Source: an uncultured Flavobacteriaceae bacterium
Lineage (GTDB): Bacteria; Bacteroidota; Bacteroidia; Flavobacteriales; Flavobacteriaceae
DNA: 64,000 bases
Assembly (NCBI GenBank): GCA_947500585.1
Contig: CANMSN010000007.1
Location: forward strand, 62,001-126,000
Direction of reading: 5' to 3'
The translations under genes were made by a program, and so were the position numbers. How positions within the stretch are numbered: position 1 is the first letter of the stretch; each line of letters starts with the position of its first letter. Of the stretch, positions 27,152 through 35,671 are shown in pieces. Below the pieces are notes generated by a model. It searched no databases. It was not told the origin of the DNA and worked only from the letters and a program-made list of their open reading frames with translations.

Positions 27152-27179
27152 TTGAGCACTTACAAAAAACCTAAATTTG
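27152..27179 (+). promoter_or_regulatory. Candidate promoter of the EPS operon
   Basis: TTG (27152-27154), a 17-nt spacer and TAAATTTG (27172-27179) fit the consensus and would give a leader of about 140 nt before the ATG at 27323. The TTG lies in the loop of an inverted repeat, AAGTG (27145-27149) with CACTT (27157-27161), flanked by TTTTTTGT and ACAAAAAA, a possible operator. Confidence 0.45.
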
Positions 27180-27322
27180 ATTGATAGCACAAATAAATTT
27201 AAAAATGGAATTAGCGTATTGGGAAACGCGCTTAACAAATTTAAATATTTAAGATAATAATAAATCTCTAAATGTTATTAATTTATTTCCAAGCATAGAA
27301 ATAAATTTTAATAAGTTGCTAT

Positions 27323-28678
27323 ATGAAAACTAGGAGTTACTCTCACCTGATTATACCTTTTTCTATACTTATTCATTTAATTATAATAAATGGGACACTA
27401 TTTATTATGACTCCTGATACCTATGTTATTTTTTCAAGCATAGTATTCTACAATGTTTCTTGGTTAATAATTACACATAGTTTAAATTTTTATCCTACTG
27501 CACGTAGAGAGAAATTTATGACTAACATAAAAAAGATGTTTTATCTGTATATTATTTATGGACTAGCATATTTCTCTTGGTTTGCTTTTAGTGGTATACA
27601 GCCAGAGTATATACAATATCATATTCTTATATATCTAATAATATGTGCGTTACTCACACTTTACAGATGGATTTTTTTTATGTTTATAAGAAATTATAGA
27701 CTGAGTGGTGGTAACTACCTTAATGTTGTAGTTATAGGGCGTGATAAAAATTTGAAGAAAATAAGAAAAGTATTTGATAACGCATATTTTGGTTATAGAT
27801 ATTGTGGTTTTTTTGATGATAAACCTTCAGAAAGTCCAACCTATCTTGGCGAAATTTTCGATTGCTTTAAATATATTATTGATAATAATGTAGATGAAGT
27901 TTATTGTACGGCTGCAAAATTATCAAAATCAGAATTGCAAAACCTCATAAATTTTGCAGACAACAATTTGATAAAACTTAAAATAATTCCTGACAATAAA
28001 GATATTTTTACTACTGCAATGACCGTTCAGAAGTATGATAATATCCCTGTTTTAGATGTAAGAACAGTGCCATTAGATGCGGATTTTGGACGTACGGCTA
28101 AGCGTGTATTTGATGTTGTTTTTTCATCAATAGTGATATTAACCTTGTTGTCATGGTTAGTCCCATTACTTTATGTTATTATAAAGTTAGAGTCCCCAGG
28201 TCCTTTATTTTTCAGACAAAAAAGGCATGGGCTAAAACGCCAAGCGTTTAATTGTATCAAGTTTAGATCGATGACTTGTAATGGAGATGCTAATACCAAA
28301 ATGGCAACAAAAAATGATATGAGAATTACACGTATTGGTAAAATATTGCGCAAAACAAGTATTGATGAACTTCCACAGTTTTTTAATGTTTTTGTGGGAG
28401 ACATGAGTGTGGTTGGTCCACGACCACATATGGAACAGCATACTACTGACTACGAAATATCTGTAGATAAATATTTAGTTCGTCATTTTGTAAAACCAGG
28501 TATTACTGGTTTAGCGCAAATAAAAGGTTATAGAGGTGAAATTATTAAGCCTTCGGATATATTAAATAGAATTAGGTTAGATATTTTGTATGTAGAAAAG
28601 TGGTCGTTTTTGTTAGATTTTAAAATTATTCTTTTAACCGTTTTCAATGCCATAAGTGGCGAGGAAAAGGCATACTAA
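27323..28678 (+). CDS. EPS-initiating polyprenyl glycosylphosphotransferase
   Basis: A 451-residue inner-membrane enzyme that transfers a sugar-1-phosphate (commonly glucose or galactose) to undecaprenyl phosphate, the first step of repeat-unit assembly. About four N-terminal hydrophobic segments lead to a Rossmann-like domain (NVVVIGRDKNLKKIRK). A further helix follows near residue 270, then the catalytic bac_transf domain: FRQKRHGLKRQAFNCIKF, TSIDELPQFFNVF, DMSVVGPRPHMEQH and VKPGITGLAQIKGYRGE. The WcaJ-type architecture is complete. It leads the plus-strand EPS operon and is followed after 29 nt by the antiterminator. Confidence 0.92.
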   Translation: MKTRSYSHLIIPFSILIHLIIINGTLFIMTPDTYVIFSSIVFYNVSWLIITHSLNFYPTARREKFMTNIKKMFYLYIIYGLAYFSWFAFSGIQPEYIQYHILIYLIICALLTLYRWIFFMFIRNYRLSGGNYLNVVVIGRDKNLKKIRKVFDNAYFGYRYCGFFDDKPSESPTYLGEIFDCFKYIIDNNVDEVYCTAAKLSKSELQNLINFADNNLIKLKIIPDNKDIFTTAMTVQKYDNIPVLDVRTVPLDADFGRTAKRVFDVVFSSIVILTLLSWLVPLLYVIIKLESPGPLFFRQKRHGLKRQAFNCIKFRSMTCNGDANTKMATKNDMRITRIGKILRKTSIDELPQFFNVFVGDMSVVGPRPHMEQHTTDYEISVDKYLVRHFVKPGITGLAQIKGYRGEIIKPSDILNRIRLDILYVEKWSFLLDFKIILLTVFNAISGEEKAY

Positions 28679-28707
28679 AATAAAATATAAATTAAAATTA
28701 TAGAATT

Positions 28708-29178
28708 ATGAGTTGGTTTGTATTATCTGTAAAAAGAAGTCAAGAAAAAAGAGTTGCTGAAATATTATCTAAGATGAATATTGAAGCATTTAGTCCAATG
28801 ATAGAAGAAGTTAAATACTGGAGTGATTATAAAAAAATTATTGAAACACCATTGTTTAAATCATATGTTTTTGTAAATGTACCAGAGAAATATAGAGGTG
28901 TGGTTTTTGGAATACCAGGGGTAAAAGGATATCTGTTTTTAGAAAACAAACCAGCTTTGGTTAGAGATGAAGAAATAAACATCATAAGAAAATGGGTGAT
29001 GGAAGATACTTACGATTTGGTAATGTTGTCTAAATTGATTTCAAGAAACGAAATTGCTATTCAGAAATGGTTAATGAAAAACAATTCAGGTGTTAAGTGG
29101 ATTGGAAAAAGCAACGTTTCATTACTACTTGAAGAAATGAATGCTTTAGTAAAAGAGAAATTGAGAGATGTGGTTTAA
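28708..29178 (+). CDS. upxY: UpxY family NusG-like antiterminator
   Basis: 156 residues. The NGN domain is clear: SWFVLSVKRSQEKRVAEIL, FSPMIEEVKYWSDYKK, TPLFKSYVFVNVPEKY and GVKGYLFLENKPALVR. The C-terminal 50 residues occupy the place of the KOW domain (RNEIAIQKWLMKNNSGVKWIG), but the usual glycines of the KOW turn are largely missing. Relatives in Bacteroides bind the leader of their own capsule operon and let RNA polymerase read to the end. Here it is the second gene, although upxY is usually first. A hairpin follows at 29369. Confidence 0.87.
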   Translation: MSWFVLSVKRSQEKRVAEILSKMNIEAFSPMIEEVKYWSDYKKIIETPLFKSYVFVNVPEKYRGVVFGIPGVKGYLFLENKPALVRDEEINIIRKWVMEDTYDLVMLSKLISRNEIAIQKWLMKNNSGVKWIGKSNVSLLLEEMNALVKEKLRDVV

Positions 29179-29368
29179 TTTTCTAAAATAGCTTTCATGC
29201 ATTCTAAACATATTTTAAATATCAAATTTTTATAAAAATAGGATTGATACTGTGAAAAAATCAAATTGATTGCAATTCCCTCTTCAAGCAGTCTAATTCC
29301 TTTGAATTCTAAAAAAAAAGATGTTCCTTTGAGGATATATTATATGCAAAATATTAATCTAAATTAAT

Positions 29369-29393
29369 GTTTCAACAGTTCCCTGTTGTAAAC
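29369..29393 (+). promoter_or_regulatory. Stable hairpin between upxY and wzc
   Basis: Left arm GTTTCAACAG (29369-29378), loop TTCC, right arm CTGTTGTAAAC (29383-29393): a 10-bp stem with one bulged T. No T-run follows, so it is not a simple terminator. It could be a pause, an antitermination target or an RNA-processing site. The surrounding gap (29179-29451) is AT-rich with no other gene. Confidence 0.45.
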
Positions 29394-29451
29394 ATAGTTT
29401 AATAATCGAAATATAATATTCAAATATTAAATAAAGTAATTATAAGTGAAA

Positions 29452-31740
29452 ATGGAAAAGGATATCTCTAAAATCATACTTGGTTATTTAAAATATTGGT
29501 ATTTGTTCTTAGTAGGATCAGTTATTTGTTTGGTATTAGCTTTTTTACATATACGTTATAATATTACACCAGAGTATTATATAAGTGGTAAAATTTTACT
29601 TAATGATAAAGAAGAAGGAGGGGGGAGCGCAGGTTTAGAATCATTTAATAATCTTGGGTTAGTTAAGAATTCTAACAATATTCAAGACGAAATAGGGGTG
29701 TTACAATCATTCGATTTAATGTTACAAACAGTAAATAAACTAGGTTTCTCTGTAGGTTATTTTGCTGAGGGTAGATTTAGTGAAATAGAAATCTATGAAA
29801 AAGCACTCCCTTTTAAAGTAGTTATAAACGATAGTGTAAGTACTAAAAGTGGTACAATAGGAAAAATCATAATTATAGATGAAAACAGTTATCGAATTGA
29901 AACAGTTAATTATGACGAGAGTATAAATAAAAGTACACACAATTTTGGAGAAAATATAAATTCAGATTTTGGCGAATTCTATTTAGAATTAACTTCGAAT
30001 GAAGTTGATTTTAAGTCGCAATCACCTGTAATAGTTCGTTTCAGAGATGTTAGTCAAATGGCGTTAAATTATAATAGTAAATTAGGTGTTTATAATGTCT
30101 ATGATAGTGGAGGAGGGCTCTTAGAATTATCTTTAACAGATGCTATTCCCCAGCGAGGAGTAGACATAATTAATAAACTTATTGAGGTATATGCCGAAAA
30201 TTCTGCAGAAAACAAGAATTTCCTTTCAAAAGAATCATTAAAGTTAATAGATGAACGACTAGAATTATTAACAACAGATCTTAATCTTGCAGAAAAAGGG
30301 GTTGAAATCTATAAACAAAGTAATGATTTAACAGATGTTAGTTCTGATGCTGCACGATTTGTAACTTTAGCTGATGAAGCTGATCGTGAGTTAGCTAGCT
30401 TACGTACTGAAATTAATATGTTAAATTCTTTAGAGACTAGTTTAAATCAGTCTTCAGAATTATCTTTTTCTTCAATTAGTTCTTACAATATACAAAACCC
30501 TATACTTAGTGGTTCTATTTTAGCATATAATTCAGCAATACAAAATAGAAAAAACCTTATTAGTGCTTCAGGTACAGGAAACCCAATGTTACCTGAAATT
30601 GAGAGGCAATTATTAGATAGTAAAAACAATATTTTACAAAATATAAGAAGTGTTAAAACTCAACTAAATAGGTCTTACAGAGATTTATCGAATAAGTCGG
30701 CTCAATATAGATCAAAAATATCTTCGGTTCCTACTGCTGAACGAGCACTTTTAGAAATTAATAGAGATCAAGGAATTAAACAGAGTCTATACCTTTATTT
30801 ACTACAAAAAAAGGAAGAAGAAGCTCTATCCATTAGTGTTCCTTTTTCTGACACTCGTATTATTGAAATTCCTAAGGCTACTAGCTACCCAGTTACTGGT
30901 TCAAAAACTCCTATATATTTAGGTGCTTTACTTCTTGGTGTGTTTATTCCTTTTATTTGGGTGTTTTTGAAAGATATGTTAAACACTAAAGTGTTAGATG
31001 TAGTAGATATTGAGATAGCTACAAACAGTCCAATATTAGGTAAAATTGTCAGTAACAAATCTAAGGAAGTATTGGTTGTTAATGCAAAAAGCACTAGTCC
31101 TGTAGCTGAGCTTTTCAGATTAATGAGGCACAATCTGAAATTTCTATCACAAGGTAAAAGCAATCAAGTAATCATGGTTACTTCAGGAAAACCAGGTGAA
31201 GGAAAGACGTTTATATCTATTAATATTGCAGCAAGTTTAGCAATTACATCTAAAAAAGTGGTTGTTTTAGGTTTTGACTTGCGTGCTCCAAAACTAATGA
31301 AAGATTTGGAATTGAACTACCATTATGGGATTTCAGATTTTATAGTGGATCCAAAGCTTAAAATAGATGATATTATAACACCATATAACAAAGAAAACAA
31401 TCTTTTCTTTATTGGGTCAGGAGCGATTCCTCCTAATCCTGGAGAATTAATACTCAATGAACGTGTAGAAGAATTAATTCATGCACTTAAAAAGAGATAT
31501 GATTACATTATAATTGATTCTCCACCTATTGGTAAAGTTTCTGATGCATATTCTCTAGGACGTTTAGTGGATTCAACATTATTTGTAGTTAGATATAATT
31601 ATACAAAGAAGGAAGAGTTAAACATTATTAATGAAATATCACAAAATAAGAAGTTAAATCCACTTATGGTTGTATTAAATGATGTAAAATTGGATAAATC
31701 TGGTGTTTACAGCTATGGGTATGGCCATAATAGCAAATAA
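29452..31740 (+). CDS. wzc: Wzc-type polysaccharide co-polymerase with tyrosine kinase domain
   Basis: A 762-residue inner-membrane protein that controls chain length and export of the polymer. The Wzz-like N-terminus has its first helix at about residues 15-35. A periplasmic coiled-coil region includes a GNVR-like stretch (ITEAERALLEINRDQGIKQ-like, near 425-450), and a second helix lies near 485-505. The cytoplasmic BY-kinase has Walker A GKPGEGKT (about 579-586), Walker A' VVVLGFDLRAP (about 603) and Walker B YIIIDSPP (about 685-692). The tail (GVYSYGYGHNSK) has only three tyrosines. A GTG lies two codons upstream; ATG at 29452 is preferred. No wza or wzb gene is in the window. Confidence 0.92.
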   Translation: MEKDISKIILGYLKYWYLFLVGSVICLVLAFLHIRYNITPEYYISGKILLNDKEEGGGSAGLESFNNLGLVKNSNNIQDEIGVLQSFDLMLQTVNKLGFSVGYFAEGRFSEIEIYEKALPFKVVINDSVSTKSGTIGKIIIIDENSYRIETVNYDESINKSTHNFGENINSDFGEFYLELTSNEVDFKSQSPVIVRFRDVSQMALNYNSKLGVYNVYDSGGGLLELSLTDAIPQRGVDIINKLIEVYAENSAENKNFLSKESLKLIDERLELLTTDLNLAEKGVEIYKQSNDLTDVSSDAARFVTLADEADRELASLRTEINMLNSLETSLNQSSELSFSSISSYNIQNPILSGSILAYNSAIQNRKNLISASGTGNPMLPEIERQLLDSKNNILQNIRSVKTQLNRSYRDLSNKSAQYRSKISSVPTAERALLEINRDQGIKQSLYLYLLQKKEEEALSISVPFSDTRIIEIPKATSYPVTGSKTPIYLGALLLGVFIPFIWVFLKDMLNTKVLDVVDIEIATNSPILGKIVSNKSKEVLVVNAKSTSPVAELFRLMRHNLKFLSQGKSNQVIMVTSGKPGEGKTFISINIAASLAITSKKVVVLGFDLRAPKLMKDLELNYHYGISDFIVDPKLKIDDIITPYNKENNLFFIGSGAIPPNPGELILNERVEELIHALKKRYDYIIIDSPPIGKVSDAYSLGRLVDSTLFVVRYNYTKKEELNIINEISQNKKLNPLMVVLNDVKLDKSGVYSYGYGHNSK

Positions 31741-31831
31741 AGAATTAATACTTTGGAACATTTTTTAGAAAAAAATCTTACAAATTTATTATTAGTTGAA
31801 TTATTTTAAAAACACTGTTAAAACACTTCAA

Positions 31832-33106
31832 ATGCACTCTTATTATAACAAGGGTCTCTACTTATTTAAGCATATTTCTATTACTGGTCTTGCACAAATT
31901 TTAGTTCAGGCAATAGGTTTTATAAGCGGTATTCTGATTATAAGAGTGTTATCCTCACAACAATATGCATTTTATACACTCGCAAATGCTTTTTTGGGAA
32001 CAATGACAGTTATTGCAAATGCTGGTATTTCAACAGGTGTGATGGCAGAAGGAGGAAAGGTATGGCAAAATAAGGAAGAGCTTGGAGAAGTATTGTCAAC
32101 TGGTTTTGAGTTAAGAAAAATATTTTCATTAATTAGTTTGATATTAGGGCTTCCTGTTTTAATCTATTTGTTAATAAAGAATGATGCGAGCTATTACACA
32201 GCTATTTTAATTGCACTAGCCTTAATTCCAGCTTTTTTTTCAATATTATCAAATTCGCTTTTAGAAATTGCTCCAAAGCTCCATCAAGACATAGTGCCGT
32301 TACAAAAAAATATTATAGGAGTCAATTTAATGAGGCTGATATTTTTATGCTCCATTATTTTTATATTTCCACTAGCGCACTTGGCTATTTTGTCTTCAAG
32401 TATATCAAAAGTTATTGGAAATGTTAGGTTGCGCAGAATTGCAAGTAGAAGAGTGAATTTGGAAAAAAGACCATCTAAAAAGGTTAGAAAAAGTATTTTG
32501 AAAAAAGTAAAGCGTATTTTACCAGATGCTATTTATTACAGTTTATCTGGACAAATTACCATTTGGTTATTGTCCATATTTGGGAGTACTGAATCTGTAG
32601 CTGAAATAGGTGCGTTAGCTCGTATTTCAATATTATTAAGCGTTATACCAATATTATTTAGCACTTTAATTGCTCCTCGTTTTTCTCGATCAATAGCTGA
32701 TTTTAGAAAATTAATAAGAATTTATCTAGGTACTCAGGTTGTTCTGTTATTTGGATTATCTTTCATTGTTTTAATTGTATGGTTTTTTTCAGAAGAAGTT
32801 TTATGGATATTGGGTGAAAGTTATTCCCATTTGAATTATGAAATTGTTTTGGCTATATCAGGTGGAGCAATAGGAGTTATGTCTGGAGTTTTATATAATC
32901 TTTCGTCTAGTCGTGGATGGATTTTACACCCCGTTATATATATAGGTTTAAATATATTAACTTTAATTGTGGTTATAGTTCTTTTCGATGTTTCTACTTT
33001 AAGGGGAGTACTTTGGCTTAATATAGTAATTGGTTTAGTTCAACTAATAGCACTTGATTTTTACGGACTTTATGAAATTTTTAATCTTAAAATAAAAACT
33101 AAATAA
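31832..33106 (+). CDS. Oligosaccharide flippase (Wzx-like)
   Basis: A polytopic inner-membrane protein of 424 residues with about twelve hydrophobic segments, of the MATE/MVF-type polysaccharide flippase superfamily. It would move lipid-linked repeat units to the periplasmic face. The start region (YLFKHISITGLAQILVQAIGFISGILIIR) matches the typical first helix of the family. The open frame reaches back to a TTG at 31796, but the ATG at 31832 is the more likely start. A basic loop (about residues 200-225, RLRRIASRRVNLEKRPSKK) sits between the halves. It lies between wzc and a glycosyltransferase gene in the EPS operon. Confidence 0.87.
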   Translation: MHSYYNKGLYLFKHISITGLAQILVQAIGFISGILIIRVLSSQQYAFYTLANAFLGTMTVIANAGISTGVMAEGGKVWQNKEELGEVLSTGFELRKIFSLISLILGLPVLIYLLIKNDASYYTAILIALALIPAFFSILSNSLLEIAPKLHQDIVPLQKNIIGVNLMRLIFLCSIIFIFPLAHLAILSSSISKVIGNVRLRRIASRRVNLEKRPSKKVRKSILKKVKRILPDAIYYSLSGQITIWLLSIFGSTESVAEIGALARISILLSVIPILFSTLIAPRFSRSIADFRKLIRIYLGTQVVLLFGLSFIVLIVWFFSEEVLWILGESYSHLNYEIVLAISGGAIGVMSGVLYNLSSSRGWILHPVIYIGLNILTLIVVIVLFDVSTLRGVLWLNIVIGLVQLIALDFYGLYEIFNLKIKTK

Positions 33107-33128
33107 AACTATTATTTAAATTAAAAAA

Positions 33129-34118
33129 ATGAATATGAATTCAGCAATATGTACATTATACGAAGGGAATTTTCATTATGGGGTTGCGGCCTTAACTAAT
33201 TCTTTATATATGAATGGGTTTAGAGGAGATATTTATATTGGGATTAGAGATGAATTGCCCGCATGGGCAGTGACTGCTTTTAGTAATGATGATTTAGATT
33301 GGAATGAAGGTAAAACTTTTAATGTTACAAATGACCTAAATCTTCATTTTTTAAAGTTAGAGACAAAATATCATTTTGCTAACTACAAATCTTATTTTAT
33401 GCATGAGCTTCTGGAAGGTCCTGCTAAAAATAAAGATAGTTTGTTTTATTTTGATCCAGATATAATAATCAAACAACCATGGATTGTTTTTGAGAATTGG
33501 GTAAATCATAATGTCGTTGTGGTTTGCGAAGATGTGAACTCTCCTTTGACTGAGTTTCATTTACGAAGACTGGCATGGCGACGTGATTTTGAAAAAAGTA
33601 ATTTAAAATTAGTTTTTAAAAATTCAATTTATGTGAATGCTGGTTTTTTAGGTGTATCAAAAAATCACAAAAGTTTTTTAAAAAAGTGGATTGAAGCACA
33701 AGAAATAGTGGCAGAGCTTTTAGGAGGAGTAGAATATACTCCTTTTTCTAATGTGGGAAAAGGATTTAAAACTTTGTCTGAAGAAGATTTAAGCCCATTT
33801 TCCCCCTATTCCACAACAGATCAAGACGCATTAAATATTGCAATAGAACTTTGGAATGATGGCAAGGTTAGTTTTATGGGTAAGGAGGGGATGGATTTTG
33901 GTCCAGGTGCAAATTTGATGTCTCATGCCCTTGGAAACCCTAAACCATGGGAAATTAAAATTTTGAAAGAAGCTATTAAGGGAAGAAAACCAAAACAAAC
34001 GGATAAAGATTATTGGACCAATTGTAATGGTCCAATTAAGTTACATAGTAACGCAGAAATAAAAAATAAAAAGCTTTGTATAAAAATAGGAAAACTATTA
34101 AATATTTTACGCAAATAG
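33129..34118 (+). CDS. Putative GT-A type glycosyltransferase, 3' end joined to IS remnant
   Basis: 329 residues, cytoplasmic. The opening (SAICTLYEGNFHYGVAALTNSLY) and the metal-site-like FYFDPDIIIKQPW (D-P-D), with YVNAGFLGVSKNHKSFL and STTDQDALNIAI further on, resemble nucleotide-sugar transferases of the GT-A fold, close to GT8-like proteins. The exact family is uncertain. The last ten or so codons and the stop (34116-34118) overlap sequence that, in another frame, belongs to an IS982 transposase fragment, so the original C-terminus may have been replaced. It follows wzx by 22 nt in the EPS operon. Confidence 0.72.
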   Translation: MNMNSAICTLYEGNFHYGVAALTNSLYMNGFRGDIYIGIRDELPAWAVTAFSNDDLDWNEGKTFNVTNDLNLHFLKLETKYHFANYKSYFMHELLEGPAKNKDSLFYFDPDIIIKQPWIVFENWVNHNVVVVCEDVNSPLTEFHLRRLAWRRDFEKSNLKLVFKNSIYVNAGFLGVSKNHKSFLKKWIEAQEIVAELLGGVEYTPFSNVGKGFKTLSEEDLSPFSPYSTTDQDALNIAIELWNDGKVSFMGKEGMDFGPGANLMSHALGNPKPWEIKILKEAIKGRKPKQTDKDYWTNCNGPIKLHSNAEIKNKKLCIKIGKLLNILRK

Positions 34119-34453
34119 GCGATTGTACCTTAATTGGAGATAAAGGCTATCTGTTTACAGAAGTTCAACTCAATCTTTTCGAAACCTGTAACATAAAATT
34201 AGATACATCTATGAGAACCAATCAACATAATTACAGAAAACAACCTTATCTATTTAGAAAATCCAGAAAGCGCATAGAAACGCTGTTTTCCCAACTTTGT
34301 GACCAATTTATGATAAGACGTAATTATGCGAAGTCTTTTGAGGGGTTTAAAACTAGTGTATTGAGTGAAATAATAGCATTAGCAACTGTTCAATACATCA
34401 ATAAGTTTATCTTTGGTAGGAAGATCAATAATATTAAAATCAGCATTATTTAA
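34100..34453 (+). pseudogene. IS982 family transposase, C-terminal fragment
   Basis: In frame with an ATG at 34076, the translation from about residue 9 matches the C-terminal part of IS982-type DDE transposases: CTLIGDKGYLFTEVQLNLF (with one catalytic Asp), RKRIETLFSQLCDQFMIRR (catalytic Glu) and NYAKSFEGFKT, then VQYINKFIFGRKINNIK. Only about 118 residues of a protein normally near 290 residues remain. The N-terminal part with the first catalytic Asp is gone, so it cannot be active. It lies between two glycosyltransferase genes. Confidence 0.88.
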
Positions 34454-34467
34454 AATGAACAACGGGT
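34100..34467 (+). mobile_element. Remnant of an IS982 family insertion sequence (right end)
   Basis: The transposase fragment is followed by AAAATGAACAACGGGT (about 34452-34467). Read inward from the end this gives ACCCGTTGTTCATTTT, which fits IS982-family terminal repeats beginning ACC. No matching left end was found upstream; the left part has been deleted. The exact left junction near 34100 is estimated from where the transposase similarity starts. Confidence 0.65.
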
Positions 34468-34508
34468 TAATTATAATATATTAATTAAGATTAGAGTAAT
34501 ATAATAAT

Positions 34509-35591
34509 ATGGATATTTTAGTACTTAGTAATTGCCCGTTAATTGAAAGCCAAGGTTCAGGTTATGTTATACTTAATACTTCTAAATGTATGCAAAGTCT
34601 GGGACATAAAGTCAAGTTGATTGGGCCAGAATCACTTTCTTTACTTAAGTTTTTAAATAGTAGAGCACGTATTTATAGAATGATTCTGGGAATGGCTTTA
34701 TGGGTTTTAACTCATAAAATTAAAAAATATGATTTAATTGTTTTTTATGGTGCTGAATCTTTTTTAGCAGTTTACCTCATAAAAAAAGTTTTAAGAATAT
34801 CAACACCAATTATGTTGCATTCTAATGGAATAGAAGTTTTAGCAAGAGAATTGCCTTCATTTACAACAAAAAAATGGTATAATTTTAATTTAGATAAATT
34901 TTATATTTATTGCTACAATAAGGTTGATGGACTTTTAAGTGTTTCAAAAGAACAATACGATTATTCGATAAATGTTTTGAAATTAGATAAGAATAAAGCG
35001 TTTTATATAAATTTAGGTTTGCCCGAAATTTATTTTGAAAATCAAAATAAATTTAAAAAGAAAAAAATTATTACATATTGTGGTGGTTGGTTAAAAAGAA
35101 AGGGGGTATTTGCAATGGTCGAAGCTTTAGAAGTAATTTTAAAAAAATTTCCTCAATACAAATTTAGATTAATAGGAGTTGGAATTGATTTTAAGATTGA
35201 GGAATATTTCTCAGAACAAATTTTGGACTCGATTGAACTTATTCCCTATGTTAGTGATAAGTTAGAGCTTATGAATTTATACAAAGAGTCTGAGATATTT
35301 TTGTTTCCGTCAAACGCTGAAAGCTTTGGTCTAGTTGTTGCTGAAGCTATGTATTGTAAATGTGCTACAATTACCGGGCCTATGGGATTTGCAGCAGAAT
35401 TAAAGAATATGGATGAGGCAATAATAATTGATGGCGTAAGTTCTCACAAAATAATAAAAGCCTTAGAGGAGTTAATTAACGATGATAGATTGATAGAAAA
35501 GTTATCAGAGAATGGTCATCTGAAAGCATCCAAATTGACATGGGGAAATTTCAAGTACAAATTGGAAATTATTATTAATTTAATTACATAA
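34509..35591 (+). CDS. Glycosyltransferase family 4
   Basis: A 360-residue GT-B glycosyltransferase. The N-terminal acceptor domain begins [19 protein letters not shown]. The C-terminal donor domain contains [20 protein letters not shown] and the family block [19 protein letters not shown], with its two glutamates eight positions apart, followed by [10 protein letters not shown]. It begins 42 nt after the presumed end of the IS982 remnant. The short AT-rich stretch between them may have lost original operon sequence. Donor sugar unknown. Confidence 0.87.
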   Translation: MDILVLSNCPLIESQGSGYVILNTSKCMQSLGHKVKLIGPESLSLLKFLNSRARIYRMILGMALWVLTHKIKKYDLIVFYGAESFLAVYLIKKVLRISTPIMLHSNGIEVLARELPSFTTKKWYNFNLDKFYIYCYNKVDGLLSVSKEQYDYSINVLKLDKNKAFYINLGLPEIYFENQNKFKKKKIITYCGGWLKRKGVFAMVEALEVILKKFPQYKFRLIGVGIDFKIEEYFSEQILDSIELIPYVSDKLELMNLYKESEIFLFPSNAESFGLVVAEAMYCKCATITGPMGFAAELKNMDEAIIIDGVSSHKIIKALEELINDDRLIEKLSENGHLKASKLTWGNFKYKLEIIINLIT

Positions 35592-35671
35592 AATGCAATA
35601 TTGAAATTTATTATTATTGTAACTTATTGGTATGCGTTTTTTTGAACAATAGAAAATTAAAATTAAATTTT

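Larger units (their letters stand above)
26808..27322. other. 515-bp divergent intergenic region between the crt and EPS loci
   Basis: No gene is supported. The left end holds the phased repeats ahead of the regulator gene, and the right part a candidate EPS promoter. A 15-codon frame (27205-27252, MELAYWETRLTNLNI) lies in the presumed leader. Bases 27212-27236 include short inverted pieces (AGCG...CGCT). The rest is AT-rich with no clear structure. Confidence 0.6.

Noticed and set aside
27205-27252. 15-codon frame ahead of the EPS operon called as a gene
   Set aside because: It is too short to support from one sequence; kept only as part of the leader observation.
34012-34036. Perfect 9-bp inverted repeat (ATTGGACCA...TGGTCCAAT) near the IS982 remnant
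   Set aside because: It is inside the glycosyltransferase reading frame about 70 nt before the remnant and has no link to an IS end or T-run, so it is most likely coincidental.
34076-34453. IS982 frame treated as an intact gene starting at 34076
   Set aside because: The first eight codons are not transposase-like and overlap the glycosyltransferase gene. The protein lacks its N-terminal two thirds, so it is a pseudogene.
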